Positions 24,977 to 34,404 of a stretch of 64,000 nt of DNA are shown here, piece by piece (the first letter of the stretch is position 1; every line of letters begins with the position of its first letter). A program made the position numbers and the translations under genes. The notes under the pieces were generated by a model that did not search any database, was not told the origin of the DNA, and saw only the letters and a list, made by a program, of their open reading frames with translations. Source of the stretch: Chryseobacterium sp. KACC 21268 (GTDB lineage Bacteria; Bacteroidota; Bacteroidia; Flavobacteriales; Weeksellaceae); NCBI GenBank assembly GCA_028736075.1, contig CP117875.1, positions 2,728,001-2,792,000 of the forward strand. The letters run 5' to 3'.

Positions 24977-26089
24977 ATGAGCATCTCAATCATCGGTGGC
25001 GGAATTGGCGGTTTGACTTTGGGAAATGTTCTGAAGCAACACAACATCGATTTCAAAATCTACGAAAGTGCACCGGAAATAAAACCCGTCGGAGCTGGAA
25101 TCGCAATGGCAGGAAATGCAATGAAGATCTTTGACAAACTCGGTTTGAAAGAGAAAATCGAAAATGCAGGAACGAAAATGCACGCTTTAATTATTACTGA
25201 TGAAAAGCTGAAAACCATTTCAAAAACCGACGTTCTGAAGCTTGAAAGCAAATACAAGGTTTGCAATATCGCGATTCATAGAGCTGAACTTCAAAAAGTT
25301 TTAAGTGAAAATATTTCAGAACATATCATTCTTAATAAACGTCTTTCGACCATTGAGAAGAAAGAAAATTATCATTTGACTTTTGAAGACAAAACAGAAA
25401 TCGAAAGTGAAATTGTCTTTGGAGCCGATGGCGTGAAATCGTTGGTCCGAAATCAAATTCTTAAATTTGGACAAATCCGAGAAGCGAAACAAAAATGCTG
25501 GCGCGGAATTCTGAAGACCGAAATTCCAGAAAAATATAGTCACGATGCCTACGAAATGTGGGGAAAAGGAAAACGTTTCGGCTTTGTGAAAATCAAGGAA
25601 AATACTTTGTATTGGTATGCTTTGGTGAACGAGAAATTCTATTCTGAGAATATTGATCTATTGGAAACCTTTAAAGAATTTCATTCTGATGTTTTGGAAA
25701 TGATCTCTAAAACTTCGAAAGAAAATATTATTCTTAATGACATCTTCGACCTAAAACCAATGGAAAAATGGTCTGCGGAAAATCTTTGTTTGATTGGAGA
25801 CGCAGCACACGCCACAACACCTAATATGGGACAAGGTGGTTGCCAAGCAGTCGAGGATGCGTACATCATCGGAAAACTCTTGGAAACTGAAAAAGACTGG
25901 AACAAGATCTTTAATCAATTTGAAAAAATTAGAAGATCAAAAGTGAATCACATTGTAAAAACCAGTTGGACGCTTGGGAAAGTGGCGCAATGGGAAAACT
26001 TTACAGGACTTCGGAATTTTGTTTTTAGAAATATGCCGGAAAGTGTAAATCAGAAGCAGATGGAGAAGATTTTGAAATTGGAATTGTAG
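24977..26089 (+). CDS. FAD-dependent monooxygenase (UbiH/salicylate hydroxylase-like)
   Basis: Flavoprotein aromatic or alkene hydroxylase family, 370 residues. IIGGGIGGLTLGNVL (about 4-18) is the GxGxxG FAD-binding fold, FGADGVKSLVR is the DG motif that contacts FAD and NAD(P)H, and GDAAHATTPNMGQGGCQAVE (about 274-293) is the second FAD-binding signature. The overall layout is of the class A flavin monooxygenases. The substrate is unknown; related annotations range from zeaxanthin epoxidase-like to tetracycline-modifying enzymes. GC content is higher than in the two small genes just upstream. Confidence 0.87.
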   Translation: MSISIIGGGIGGLTLGNVLKQHNIDFKIYESAPEIKPVGAGIAMAGNAMKIFDKLGLKEKIENAGTKMHALIITDEKLKTISKTDVLKLESKYKVCNIAIHRAELQKVLSENISEHIILNKRLSTIEKKENYHLTFEDKTEIESEIVFGADGVKSLVRNQILKFGQIREAKQKCWRGILKTEIPEKYSHDAYEMWGKGKRFGFVKIKENTLYWYALVNEKFYSENIDLLETFKEFHSDVLEMISKTSKENIILNDIFDLKPMEKWSAENLCLIGDAAHATTPNMGQGGCQAVEDAYIIGKLLETEKDWNKIFNQFEKIRRSKVNHIVKTSWTLGKVAQWENFTGLRNFVFRNMPESVNQKQMEKILKLEL

Positions 26090-26123
26090 TTTTTATTGGT
26101 CTTCGAGAGCCTCAGACTGACAA

Positions 26124-26666
26124 CTAATCTTCTTTTTTCAGACTTTCAATCAAACCTTCCAACTCTTTGATCTTGTCTTTCAGGTTTTTGATGTCGTTTT
26201 TGTTGTTGGAAACTTTGCTCTTCAGCATTACCGTTCTGGCGCGTTCGCTGTGGTCGTCCTCGTCATCGTCCTCGTTGATTTCTTCCACATCTTCCTGGAT
26301 CTCATCAATATCTTCTTGGATTTCTTCTACATCTTCCTGGATTTCCTCGATGTCTTCCTGGATTTCATCAATATCTTCCTGGATCTCATTAACATCTTCC
26401 TTCAAATCCTCGATATGTTCTGTACTTTTATTGACTGACATCTGAATGAAAATCGCCAAATAAATCGCTTCCAACGACACAACCGTGGTGAGAACCAACA
26501 ACATATGTTCAAATTCTACAATATTGAAAATCGGTAATGCAAAACAGACGATGAAGAAAATCGTATGGAAAACCAATGACTGAATAGAACCTACCCACCA
26601 AATGATCCCATTGGCAATCTTCTCTAAAATGGTCAGTTTTTCCTGAGTTTCTTCTGTGATTTTCAT
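26124..26666 (-). CDS. DUF1003-like membrane protein with long acidic coiled coil
   Basis: A 180-residue protein with two membrane helices (about 29-50 and 54-77) followed by FIQMSVNKSTEH, as in the DUF1003/low-affinity iron permease-like family. Residues 94-135 are six tandem heptads of the type EIQEDID, a strongly acidic coiled coil. A second coiled coil (NNKNDIKNLKDKIKELEGLI) closes the protein. It probably oligomerises, with the coil in the cytoplasm. The DNA behind the heptads is a 21-bp tandem repeat. Confidence 0.7.
   Translation of the reverse strand: MKITEETQEKLTILEKIANGIIWWVGSIQSLVFHTIFFIVCFALPIFNIVEFEHMLLVLTTVVSLEAIYLAIFIQMSVNKSTEHIEDLKEDVNEIQEDIDEIQEDIEEIQEDVEEIQEDIDEIQEDVEEINEDDDEDDHSERARTVMLKSKVSNNKNDIKNLKDKIKELEGLIESLKKED
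26262..26387. repeat. six 21-bp tandem units inside the coiled-coil gene
   Basis: Units of 21 bp (consensus on the plus strand TCTTCCTGGATTTCATCAATA, varied by silent or conservative changes), each encoding one EIQED(I/V)(D/E) heptad. The last unit is degenerate (EINEDDD). Confidence 0.8.
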
Positions 26667-26717
26667 TGATAAATTTTGATAAAAGTAAGGATTAAAAAAG
26701 CGATTTGCAACAAGACA

Positions 26718-27620
26718 TTAATTAATGACATCGCTCAGCGCCGCATCGAGATTGTTGTACTGGAATTTAAAACCAGCATTTTCAATCTTGTTTGATGAAA
26801 TTCTACTGCCTTCTAAAGCCAAGACGGACATTTCGCCTAAAACTGTTTTGATGATGAATTTTGGAATATTGGGTAACCAAAGTTTCTTATCAAGATGGGA
26901 AGCAATCTTTTTGGTAAGTTCCCTATTATTGATAAAATCTGGTGCAGATGCGTTGTAAGCTCCATTCATCGAAACATCTTCTACCGCTTTGACATAAATA
27001 TTGACCAGATCATCGATATGGATCCACGGGAAATATTGGTCGCCAGTTCCTAATGCAGCTCCGACATTCAGTTCGATTGGTTTTTTCAAGACTCCCAATG
27101 CGCCTCCTTTTTCTGATAAAACAGTAGATGTTCTGACACATACTACTCTACTTCCAAGTTCTTGAAACTGGAAAGCTTTCTCTTCCCAATCTTTGCAGAC
27201 ATTTCCCAGAAAGTCATTGGCAGGTTGGTCATTTTCGGTGAAAATCTGTTGCGACGTTGTTTGTCCATAGATTCCGACGGCTGATGAGGAAATTACCGCT
27301 TCTGGGTAAATCTTTCGTTTTTGCATCTCATCAAATATGAACTGAGCAGAATCGACACGACTTTTGTAAACTTCCTCTTTATAAGCCCTTGTCCAACGTT
27401 TGCTGATTGACGCGCCAGCAAGATGAATGAAAATGTACGTGTTATCTAGCGCACCTTCTTCCAGGAATTTCTTTTCATAATTCCATTCATAGGATCTGAA
27501 GTCAGAATTGTGAGGTTTGGAACGGACGAGAATCTCTACTTGATAACCTCTTTCGAATAATTTTCTTGCAAGTTTTTTGCCTACAAGTCCTGTTGCGCCA
27601 CTGATGAGAATCTTTTTCAT
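26718..27620 (-). CDS. TIGR01777-family NAD-dependent epimerase/SDR39U1-like
   Basis: Atypical short-chain dehydrogenase of 300 residues. ISGATGLVGKKLARKL is the dinucleotide loop, FIHLAGASISKRWTRAYK and SRVDSA are TIGR01777 signatures, SSSAVGIYGQ is the catalytic strand, and a C-terminal DUF1731-like segment (LPNIPKFIIKTVLGEMS) follows. Relatives include E. coli YfcH and cell-division-associated SulA homologues of cyanobacteria. Reaction unknown. A free-standing gene between the coiled-coil protein and the CvfB-like gene. Confidence 0.88.
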   Translation of the reverse strand: MKKILISGATGLVGKKLARKLFERGYQVEILVRSKPHNSDFRSYEWNYEKKFLEEGALDNTYIFIHLAGASISKRWTRAYKEEVYKSRVDSAQFIFDEMQKRKIYPEAVISSSAVGIYGQTTSQQIFTENDQPANDFLGNVCKDWEEKAFQFQELGSRVVCVRTSTVLSEKGGALGVLKKPIELNVGAALGTGDQYFPWIHIDDLVNIYVKAVEDVSMNGAYNASAPDFINNRELTKKIASHLDKKLWLPNIPKFIIKTVLGEMSVLALEGSRISSNKIENAGFKFQYNNLDAALSDVIN

Positions 27621-27722
27621 GAAGGAATTTCCTATTTGGAATCAAAAACGAGTCCAAGTAAAGTCAATCCCACCTTTAGTTTTTGAGAACTGACAATAAA
27701 CATCTGGAATATGAAAAAAGAT

Positions 27723-28547
27723 TTAAAGAAGTTTTATTCTATCGTCAGCAATCTCGATGATTTTATCTTTGTACAGACTTCCAATGGCTTTTTTAAAGTT
27801 CTTTTTGCTCATTTGAAGTTCATCTTTGATTTCGTCTGGCGAGGATTTATCAGAAAGATAAAGCAATCCGTAATTGTCATTCAGCTTATCAAGAATAGCC
27901 TGTTTGAACTCATCCACATTTTCGAAACCTTGTGGCTGAAGAGTGACATCTATCTTCCCATCCTCACGAATGGTTTTGATGTAACCGGATTCTTCGGAAA
28001 GTGGATATAATTTTTTGAAAACATCGGATTCGTAAACCAATCCGATAAATTGTTTGTTAATAACGACATTCCAACCCAATTCGGATTCATTCATCATAAT
28101 CAAATCGACCTTATCGCCAACTCTCAGTGGCAAATCTTCATACTGAGGATTACGTTTGAACTTGGTAGTTCCTGTTGTTAAACCTGTTGCTTCGTCTTCG
28201 TAAACATAGACGATGTAGCGTTTCCCTTCTATGATTTTAGATTTCTGTTGTTTGTATGGGATGAAAAGATCTTTGATGATTCCCCAATCCATAAAAGCAC
28301 CTGTTGGTAAACTTTGTACGCAAGTCATAACAGCAAACTCTCCTACTTCGGCATTTGCTTTTTCGGTAGTTGCCTTTAAGTTACCATCGTCCTGATAAAC
28401 GAAAACTTCTACTTCGCTCCCAATTTCCCAGGATTCATCTGCAAAAACTTTTTGGATGAATGCTTTTTCGCCAAGTTCATCTTTTAGGATATAACCAGAA
28501 GAAATTTGTTCTGCGATTGTGAGAGTTTGGGTTTGACCAGGTTTCAT
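27723..28547 (-). CDS. CvfB/YitL-like S1-fold RNA-binding protein
   Basis: A 274-residue cytoplasmic protein with S1-type OB folds and a C-terminal winged helix, the CvfB layout. LGEKAFIQKVFADESWEIG belongs to the first OB domain, PTGAFMDWGIIKDLFIPYK is the hallmark S1 motif, and LGWNVVINKQFIGLVYESDV is the next domain. The C-terminus (SPDEIKDELQMSKKNFKKAI) is the winged helix. Known relatives bind RNA and affect virulence-gene expression. A TAnnTTTG box (28564-28571) gives a 16-nt leader. Confidence 0.87.
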   Translation of the reverse strand: MKPGQTQTLTIAEQISSGYILKDELGEKAFIQKVFADESWEIGSEVEVFVYQDDGNLKATTEKANAEVGEFAVMTCVQSLPTGAFMDWGIIKDLFIPYKQQKSKIIEGKRYIVYVYEDEATGLTTGTTKFKRNPQYEDLPLRVGDKVDLIMMNESELGWNVVINKQFIGLVYESDVFKKLYPLSEESGYIKTIREDGKIDVTLQPQGFENVDEFKQAILDKLNDNYGLLYLSDKSSPDEIKDELQMSKKNFKKAIGSLYKDKIIEIADDRIKLL

Positions 28548-28563
28548 AGAGTTGAATTTGACG

Positions 28564-28571
28564 CAAAAATA
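28564..28571 (-). promoter_or_regulatory. -7 promoter box of the CvfB-like gene
   Basis: TATTTTTG on the minus strand, 16 bases before the ATG at 28547. Confidence 0.45.
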
Positions 28572-28693
28572 GAGAAACTTTTCTTAATCTAATTTTTTAC
28601 GGAAAATTTCGTCACCAAAACATATTTTCAACATCACTAAAATGATGGTCGCTAATTTTACTACTATTAAATTTCTAATTTTAGACATAATAA

Positions 28694-29509
28694 TTACCTG
28701 ATTTTATAAACTGCAATATCTGCAGAAACGTTCCCTAATAAACTTAGACTAATTCCTCCACTGACTACTCCAAAATTAAGTTTATCGCCTTTCTTAAGAT
28801 TATAAATATGATTGATAGCAGCCTGTGATACTGACACGTTGGCCAGTGCTAACAAATTAAGTCCTCCAAAAAGCTGATAATCCAAAACGGTTGAAACATT
28901 ATCAGTATTAGTCTTGCCAATCACTGCGGCAGGCGTATTATTGGACAATAACTGTGCAGTCAACCCTTGCCCGAATCTTAATGAATAATTGATCGCATAG
29001 AGCCCGGTATCCGAAACGATATACTGGTCACCAGCAATAAACTCTGATCCAATCTCCGTCACCATTGTGCTGAGACGTATTGTACTAAATTCTGAATCCA
29101 GCACATTGACTCCTAATGAAAGCAATGATACGCCCGATCTTCCTCTTGCTGCGAAAGCACTAGGATCACTAAACATCTTCTTCCAAACACCTTTTGACAA
29201 ATCCGGACGTGTATAGTCTGCGTCATAAATATAGTAGCCTGGGCTGGTGATGTTTTCTGTCTTCGGACTCGTGCTGCTTACAGGATTTGTAATCTGCACA
29301 AATGCGCCATGCTGTGCTTTCCCGTACAGATTGTCTTTCAACTTGAGCGAGTCTGCTGTGATTCTTGGCGGAATAATTCCCTCTGCAACGTGTGACAAAG
29401 CCGACTTATGAACTTCGAAAGTTGACAATGGTTTGGAGGTATTGATTCCTACTTGAGCCTTGGTATTAATGAATATCAATGCAAAAAAAGTGATGCAAAT
29501 AATTTTCAT
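28694..29509 (-). CDS. secreted protein with QVGINT start, possibly C1q-like C-terminus
   Basis: A 271-residue exported protein with a signal peptide (1-18, ending NTKA). The mature start QVGINTSKPLSTFEVHKSA is a pattern common in secreted Chryseobacterium proteins. The middle holds PRITADSLKLKDNLYG and GYYIYDADYTRPDLSKGVWK, and the C-terminal 120 residues (YIVSDTGLYAINYSLRFGQG to IYNLKKGDKLNFGVVSGG) read like a C1q/TNF-type jelly-roll beta fold. No T9SS sorting domain is seen. Function unknown; it neighbours a small lipoprotein and a TPR-AraC regulator that may control it. Confidence 0.7.
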   Translation of the reverse strand: MKIICITFFALIFINTKAQVGINTSKPLSTFEVHKSALSHVAEGIIPPRITADSLKLKDNLYGKAQHGAFVQITNPVSSTSPKTENITSPGYYIYDADYTRPDLSKGVWKKMFSDPSAFAARGRSGVSLLSLGVNVLDSEFSTIRLSTMVTEIGSEFIAGDQYIVSDTGLYAINYSLRFGQGLTAQLLSNNTPAAVIGKTNTDNVSTVLDYQLFGGLNLLALANVSVSQAAINHIYNLKKGDKLNFGVVSGGISLSLLGNVSADIAVYKIR

Positions 29510-29698
29510 AGTCTTAGTTTTAATGGTTGCAATAATGGTCTATAGAAATAAGTATTTCTTTTTCATAGAATTGCATTTAACTATAAAAATTAATTATAAT
29601 CAAATGGTATAGCTTAGTTTTTATATAACCTCAATCCATTAGTTATGAATTGAGGTTGTTTATAATGAAATAGGATGAATGTTAAATACTTATATTTC

Positions 29699-29920
29699 CT
29701 ACCAACCTGTTCTGTCTTTTGGTGGATCTGTCTCTTCTCTTGCAGCCACTTTCACAGTTGCAGAATCTGCGCTTACAGGATTGTTTGATACTCTAGATTC
29801 TACTTTGTTTTGAACTTGGATTGTAGATTCGGCTTGTGAGGTTACATCATCATCTTGTCTACAAGAAACAAAATTAAGAGATACTACTGCGATTGCTAAG
29901 ATTGAAAAGATTTTTTTCAT
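29699..29920 (-). CDS. small surface lipoprotein
   Basis: A 73-residue lipoprotein: signal MKKIFSILAIAVVSLNFVSC with the lipid-bearing cysteine at C20, followed directly by RQDDD. That acidic stretch resembles the lipoprotein export signal that sends Bacteroidota lipoproteins to the cell surface. The rest is low-complexity Ser/Val/Asp-rich. No known domain. Likely associated with the divergent regulator gene at 30215, from which it is 294 bp away. Confidence 0.65.
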   Translation of the reverse strand: MKKIFSILAIAVVSLNFVSCRQDDDVTSQAESTIQVQNKVESRVSNNPVSADSATVKVAAREETDPPKDRTGW

Positions 29921-30148
29921 TATGATATAATTTTTTAATTTCTAAAATTGATTGAACAAAAGTTTAATTCTGTTTTTATTCTGTGACGAAATTAGATTGT
30001 AATTTTGACCCACGAAAACTTTTGTGGTCATTATTGGGAAATTATGACGTCCTAATTCGTAAATTAAGACAGATGTAAAAAATTGAAAATCAATGTATTG
30101 ATTAAATTATTAGAAATTTTGCAATCATAATCTTTTTCTGTTAAATAG

Positions 30149-30181
30149 TTGTCAGATATATTTAGCTTTTGCGTATTTTTG
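30149..30181 (+). promoter_or_regulatory. promoter of the TPR-AraC regulator
   Basis: TTG (30149-30151), 22-base spacer, TATTTTTG (30174-30181), a good Bacteroidota promoter; leader of about 30 bases. Confidence 0.6.
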
Positions 30182-30214
30182 CAGATACAAATGATAAGGT
30201 TTTAAAAATTTCTC

Positions 30215-31987
30215 ATGAAAGATTATTTCATTGTCATATTATTCTTAATTTCTGGTTTTGCTTTTTCGAAAGACAAGGATCCGAAATCCTATGACTTTTT
30301 GCGGACAAAATATGAAGCTTTTGATGAAGGCGACAGTCGTGCATTTTTATATTTGAAACCATACATCAAAAAGGCAAAAAGTGAGAACAAACAGGATCAA
30401 TTGTTCCAGGCTTATAAAGATGCCGTCTTCTACACAAAATCCGTAAGTGGCAAACTGCAATATGCAGATAGCTGTATAGACGCTGCGTATAAGACCAAGA
30501 ATGATGATATGATCTCATCATCTTACGTTCTACGTGGAAGTGTCTATTACACCAAGCTCAAAAAGTTCAAACCTGCGCTAGATGAGTATCTAATGGCCTA
30601 CAAGTACTCCAAAAACTCCAGTGATCTATATTTAAAAAGCAAAATATCTTATCACTTAGGTGTAGTAAAAAATTATCTTGGCTACAGCGAGGAAGCATTG
30701 GAATTATTTAAAAACTGTATCCGGTTTTTTGAAAAAGAAGCCAACATTCCAACTGCTGACAATGAGAACAGAATCTACAATAATCAAAAAGGTTATCTCA
30801 ACAGTATTCATCAGATGATTGTCTGCTACAGACATCTGAAAGATGCAAAAAAGGCAGATTCATTGACTGACATTGGATTACTTAAAACATTTAATAATAA
30901 AGACTTTGTACAGGAGAGAAGTTATTTCCTGAAATCAAAAGGCATATCGGAGTACAACAATAATAAGTACAAGGCCGCGATAGATAATCTGGATCAATCT
31001 CTAAGCCTAATGAAAGATGATTTCGCCTGGAGTTCAATTGATTACTTCTACAAAGGCAAAAGTTATTTAGCGCTTAACAAAGAAGAATTGGCCATTTCCA
31101 ATTTCAAAAAAATAGACTCTATTTTTAATAAACAAGAATTCATCCTACCTGAATTAAGGGAAAATTATGAAATTCTTATCAATCATTATAAAAAACAAAA
31201 GGACTCAGAGAAACAGCTTTATTACACCACGCAACTCCTCAAAGCAGACAGCATCATCTCTAGAGATTTTGCATATCTTTCTCTGAAAGTTCACCGGGAA
31301 TATGATACCAACACGCTGATTGAAGAAAAAGGAAGACTGGAAACTGCGAACACTTGGGGCGTATTTTTGATACTTAGCCTGGTGACCACTGCAGGAATCC
31401 TTACTTATGTTTTAGTAAAAAGACATAAAAATGATAAGAGTACACTGGACAAATATCTTGCTCTTCAGGAAAAACTGAGTACCAAAAATTATGTAAGCAG
31501 TGACAATTCTAACGCCTACACGCCAGTTGCAATGCAGGAAAACAGTGAGGATAAAAAGACACATATCACAGAAGCTGTAAAACAGGATTTGCTGCAAAAG
31601 CTGAGAAAATTTGAGGATAAGAAACAGTTCACCCAGAAAGGACTTACCATTCAGAAATTATCTGTCCAATTTGAAACCAATTCCAACTATCTCTCTCACG
31701 TTATCAATGAGCAAAAGGGAATGAACTTCAACAGATACCTTGGTGATCTGAGAATCCGATACATCACACGTTTGCTTTTCGAAAAGAATATCTATCTTAA
31801 TTATACAATCGACAGTCTTGCGAAAGAATGTGGAATCGCATCCAGGCAGAATTTTTCGGATCTGTTTTTTGAGATCAATGGCATCAGACCAACAGATTTC
31901 ATCAGAAAGCGAAAAAAGGAGTTGGACAGTCTTAACTACTCCTCTTCTTCCATCAGCAACATTCGTGGATTGTTTTCCGAAAATTAA
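30215..31987 (+). CDS. membrane-spanning TPR and AraC-type DNA-binding regulator
   Basis: A 590-residue one-component sensor. A signal peptide (1-18, ending GFAFS) leads into a periplasmic TPR-rich domain (about 30-360; for example YYTKLKKFKPALDEYLMAYK and SEEALELFKNCIRFFE). One membrane helix (about 379-401) follows, then a cytoplasmic linker and a C-terminal AraC-type double helix-turn-helix (about 476-575: LTIQKLSVQFETNSNYLSHV, then CGIASRQNFSDLFFEINGI). This design is common in Chryseobacterium. The target is unknown; the divergent secreted/lipoprotein pair is a candidate. Confidence 0.87.
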   Translation: MKDYFIVILFLISGFAFSKDKDPKSYDFLRTKYEAFDEGDSRAFLYLKPYIKKAKSENKQDQLFQAYKDAVFYTKSVSGKLQYADSCIDAAYKTKNDDMISSSYVLRGSVYYTKLKKFKPALDEYLMAYKYSKNSSDLYLKSKISYHLGVVKNYLGYSEEALELFKNCIRFFEKEANIPTADNENRIYNNQKGYLNSIHQMIVCYRHLKDAKKADSLTDIGLLKTFNNKDFVQERSYFLKSKGISEYNNNKYKAAIDNLDQSLSLMKDDFAWSSIDYFYKGKSYLALNKEELAISNFKKIDSIFNKQEFILPELRENYEILINHYKKQKDSEKQLYYTTQLLKADSIISRDFAYLSLKVHREYDTNTLIEEKGRLETANTWGVFLILSLVTTAGILTYVLVKRHKNDKSTLDKYLALQEKLSTKNYVSSDNSNAYTPVAMQENSEDKKTHITEAVKQDLLQKLRKFEDKKQFTQKGLTIQKLSVQFETNSNYLSHVINEQKGMNFNRYLGDLRIRYITRLLFEKNIYLNYTIDSLAKECGIASRQNFSDLFFEINGIRPTDFIRKRKKELDSLNYSSSSISNIRGLFSEN

Positions 31988-31996
31988 ACGGTAAGT

Positions 31997-33346
31997 TTAT
32001 TCTAAGAATGCAGCTACATTTACAGTTTGCTGCTCTCCGGAAGTAAGATTTTTAATGGTAACATTCCCCTCTTTTATTTCCTGCTCGCCCAGAAAAACTA
32101 AATTCTCGATACCTTTTTTCTCTGCGTAAGTGAATTGTTTTTTAAGTTTGGAAGGGTCCGGATACAGTTCTGCGGAAATATTCTTCGCTCTTAATTTTGA
32201 AATTAGCTTCATCGCTTCGATTGATTCTGCTTCACCGTAATTTGCGAAAAGGTATTTGACTTTCACATCAGAATCTTCAGGGAAAATTCCCAATTCCTCC
32301 ATCACGAGATAGATTCTGTCCAATCCAAAAGAGATCCCAATCCCGGGAACATCCTTCACACCAAAAACCTCTGTCAGATTATCGTAACGTCCTCCACCAC
32401 CGATGGATCCCATTGCAACATCCTTCGCTTTTACTTCGAAAATGGCACCTGTGTAATAATCCAAACCTCTTGCAAGTGTGATATCGAAAACCAAATCTTG
32501 GGAATTAATTCCAAGTTCTAAAGCATTTTTGATCACGAATTCCAATTCTTCTACGCCTTTCGAGCCAGTTTCGTTGCCTTGGAATCTTTCTTTTAGATTT
32601 GATAAATTTTCCAGTGCATTATTGGTTTGATTGAATAGAAAATCCAGTTTGGAAATGGCTTCTTCAGAGATTCCTTTTTCCAGCATTTCTTTCGTCACGC
32701 CATCTTTCCCGATTTTATCAAGTTTATCTAGCGCAACAGTGAAATCAATTAGTTGATCGGCAATTCCTGCATACTCTGCAATTCCCGAAAGAATTTTTCT
32801 ATTATTAATATGAACTGAAACGGATAAATTCAAATTGTTAAAAGATTTGAAATATAATTGTAGTAACTCTACTTCCTGCCAAAGACTCGTACTTCCGACC
32901 ACGTCTGCATCACATTGATAAAACTCTCGGAATCTCCCTTTCTGAGGACGATCTGCACGCCAAACCGGCTGGATCTGATAACGTTTGTAAGGAAAAGCCA
33001 ATTGTCCCTGATTCATTGCAACAAATCTTGCAAAAGGAACTGTAAGGTCATAACGAAGAGCTTTTTCAGAAATCTGAGAGATTAATTTTTGAGAATTCTT
33101 ATTTCCCCAATCTTCATCATTTGTTTTTGAAGCGTAGTCACCGGAATTCAAAATTTTGAAAATAAGTCTATCCCCTTCTTCGCCGTATTTTCCCGTCAAA
33201 GTGGAAAGGTTTTCGAAACTAGGCGTTTCCAAAGGCTGGAACCCAAATAGTTCAAAATTATTTTGAAGAATATTGATGATGTATTTTCTTCTGGAAACTT
33301 CTTTTGCGGTAAAATCTCTAGTTCCTTTTGCTAAGCTTGGCTTCAT
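31997..33346 (-). CDS. hisS: histidine--tRNA ligase
   Basis: Class II aminoacyl-tRNA synthetase charging tRNA-His. The start at ATG 33346 ([12 protein letters not shown]) is preferred over an extension of 15 residues upstream, because KGTRDF is the conserved N-terminus; 449 residues is normal. [14 protein letters not shown] and [12 protein letters not shown] are motif 2 and histidine-specific elements. [14 protein letters not shown] and [12 protein letters not shown] are the signature histidine-binding motifs, and the C-terminal anticodon domain is intact. It is convergent with the regulator gene, with a 9-bp gap. Confidence 0.95.
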   Translation of the reverse strand: MKPSLAKGTRDFTAKEVSRRKYIINILQNNFELFGFQPLETPSFENLSTLTGKYGEEGDRLIFKILNSGDYASKTNDEDWGNKNSQKLISQISEKALRYDLTVPFARFVAMNQGQLAFPYKRYQIQPVWRADRPQKGRFREFYQCDADVVGSTSLWQEVELLQLYFKSFNNLNLSVSVHINNRKILSGIAEYAGIADQLIDFTVALDKLDKIGKDGVTKEMLEKGISEEAISKLDFLFNQTNNALENLSNLKERFQGNETGSKGVEELEFVIKNALELGINSQDLVFDITLARGLDYYTGAIFEVKAKDVAMGSIGGGGRYDNLTEVFGVKDVPGIGISFGLDRIYLVMEELGIFPEDSDVKVKYLFANYGEAESIEAMKLISKLRAKNISAELYPDPSKLKKQFTYAEKKGIENLVFLGEQEIKEGNVTIKNLTSGEQQTVNVAAFLE

Positions 33347-33388
33347 TATATAATAGATAAATGATGATTGATTAATGATAAATCGCTG

Positions 33389-33396
33389 CAAAAATA
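33389..33396 (-). promoter_or_regulatory. -7 promoter box of hisS
   Basis: TATTTTTG on the minus strand, about 42 bases before the ATG at 33346. Confidence 0.45.
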
Positions 33397-33520
33397 AGAA
33401 TTATAAGCGGAATAAGAATTTTAAAAATTTCATCTTTCATATCGTTACTTATTCAAAAACATCAACAATTAAAATTTTGTTAAAACATACAACATTCAAA
33501 GTCGTGAAAACTTTAATAAT

Positions 33521-33528
33521 TAACTTTG
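33521..33528 (+). promoter_or_regulatory. -7 promoter box of the hemolysin III gene
   Basis: TAACTTTG, 14 bases before the ATG at 33543. No clean TTG -33 box was seen. Confidence 0.5.
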
Positions 33529-33542
33529 TTAAAAATCAAAAA

Positions 33543-34178
33543 ATGTCGAAGAAAAACAGAAAACAAGAAGAATTCTACAATGTCATCACCCACGGTTTAG
33601 GTGTGGTTTTGTCTGTTGTCGCTTTGATTTTGATGATTTATTATTCAGTCATCAGCGAGAATACGATCGCAATTGCTTCTTCTTTAATTTTCGGAATCAG
33701 TTTAATCCTACTTTATTCTGCATCAACGATTTACCACGCCGTTTACAGATTGAAATGGAAAAAGATTTGCCAAAAAATAGATCATCTCAGCATCTATGTT
33801 CTGATTGCCGGAACTTACACGCCGGTGGCATTATTGGGATTGAAAGGCGCTTGGGGCTGGAGTATGTTTGGTTTGATCTGGGGAATGGCTCTGATCGGAT
33901 TTATTTTCAAATTCTCACCGCTGAGAAACAATGAGAAGATATCGCTTTCGCTTTATGCTTTAATGGGTTGGGCTTCGATTATCGCGATCAAACCGATGAT
34001 TGAGAATCTCTCCACCGGCGCATTAACATTGATCATTCTTGGCGGATTGTGTTACACATTCGGGATTTATTTTTATGCTAAAGACAGAAAACCGTTTTAC
34101 CATCCGATTTGGCACCTATTCGTTTTGGGTGGAAGCATTCTCCACTTTTGCGCCATTTTCTTTTTTATTCTTCCCTGA
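33543..34178 (+). CDS. hemolysin III/PAQR-family membrane protein (TrhA-like)
   Basis: Seven-helix integral membrane protein of 211 residues. The ATG at 33543 is used; a longer frame from 33375 runs through the promoter box. Family signatures are NVITHGLGVVLSVVAL (helix 1), STIYHAVYRLKWKKICQKID and HLSIYVLIAGTYTPVALLGL, and the C-terminal HPIWHLFVLGGSILHF. Conserved histidines and an aspartate form the PAQR metal site. The family is linked to membrane-fluidity homeostasis (TrhA); the haemolysin name is historical. Confidence 0.9.
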   Translation: MSKKNRKQEEFYNVITHGLGVVLSVVALILMIYYSVISENTIAIASSLIFGISLILLYSASTIYHAVYRLKWKKICQKIDHLSIYVLIAGTYTPVALLGLKGAWGWSMFGLIWGMALIGFIFKFSPLRNNEKISLSLYALMGWASIIAIKPMIENLSTGALTLIILGGLCYTFGIYFYAKDRKPFYHPIWHLFVLGGSILHFCAIFFFILP

Positions 34179-34351
34179 TTGATTTGCATTAATGTAAAAT
34201 CTGTAAAAATTAACGCATTAAATTATCGATAATAAATTATATTTTTTTGAAACTTTAACAATACCAATTCAATTGTTAAATCCACAAAACAGTAATTTAC
34301 AACAACTTAAATACAATTCAAAATCTCCATCAATAAAAGAAACTGAATCAA

Positions 34352-34382
34352 TTGCGGTTCTGAAATCCTTATTGTAAATTTG
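34352..34382 (+). promoter_or_regulatory. promoter of pruA
   Basis: TTG (34352-34354), 20-base spacer, TAAATTTG (34375-34382): close match to the Bacteroidota consensus, about 22 bases upstream of the ATG. Confidence 0.65.
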
Positions 34383-34404
34383 TAAAAATCAAAAATTAAA
34401 ATTT

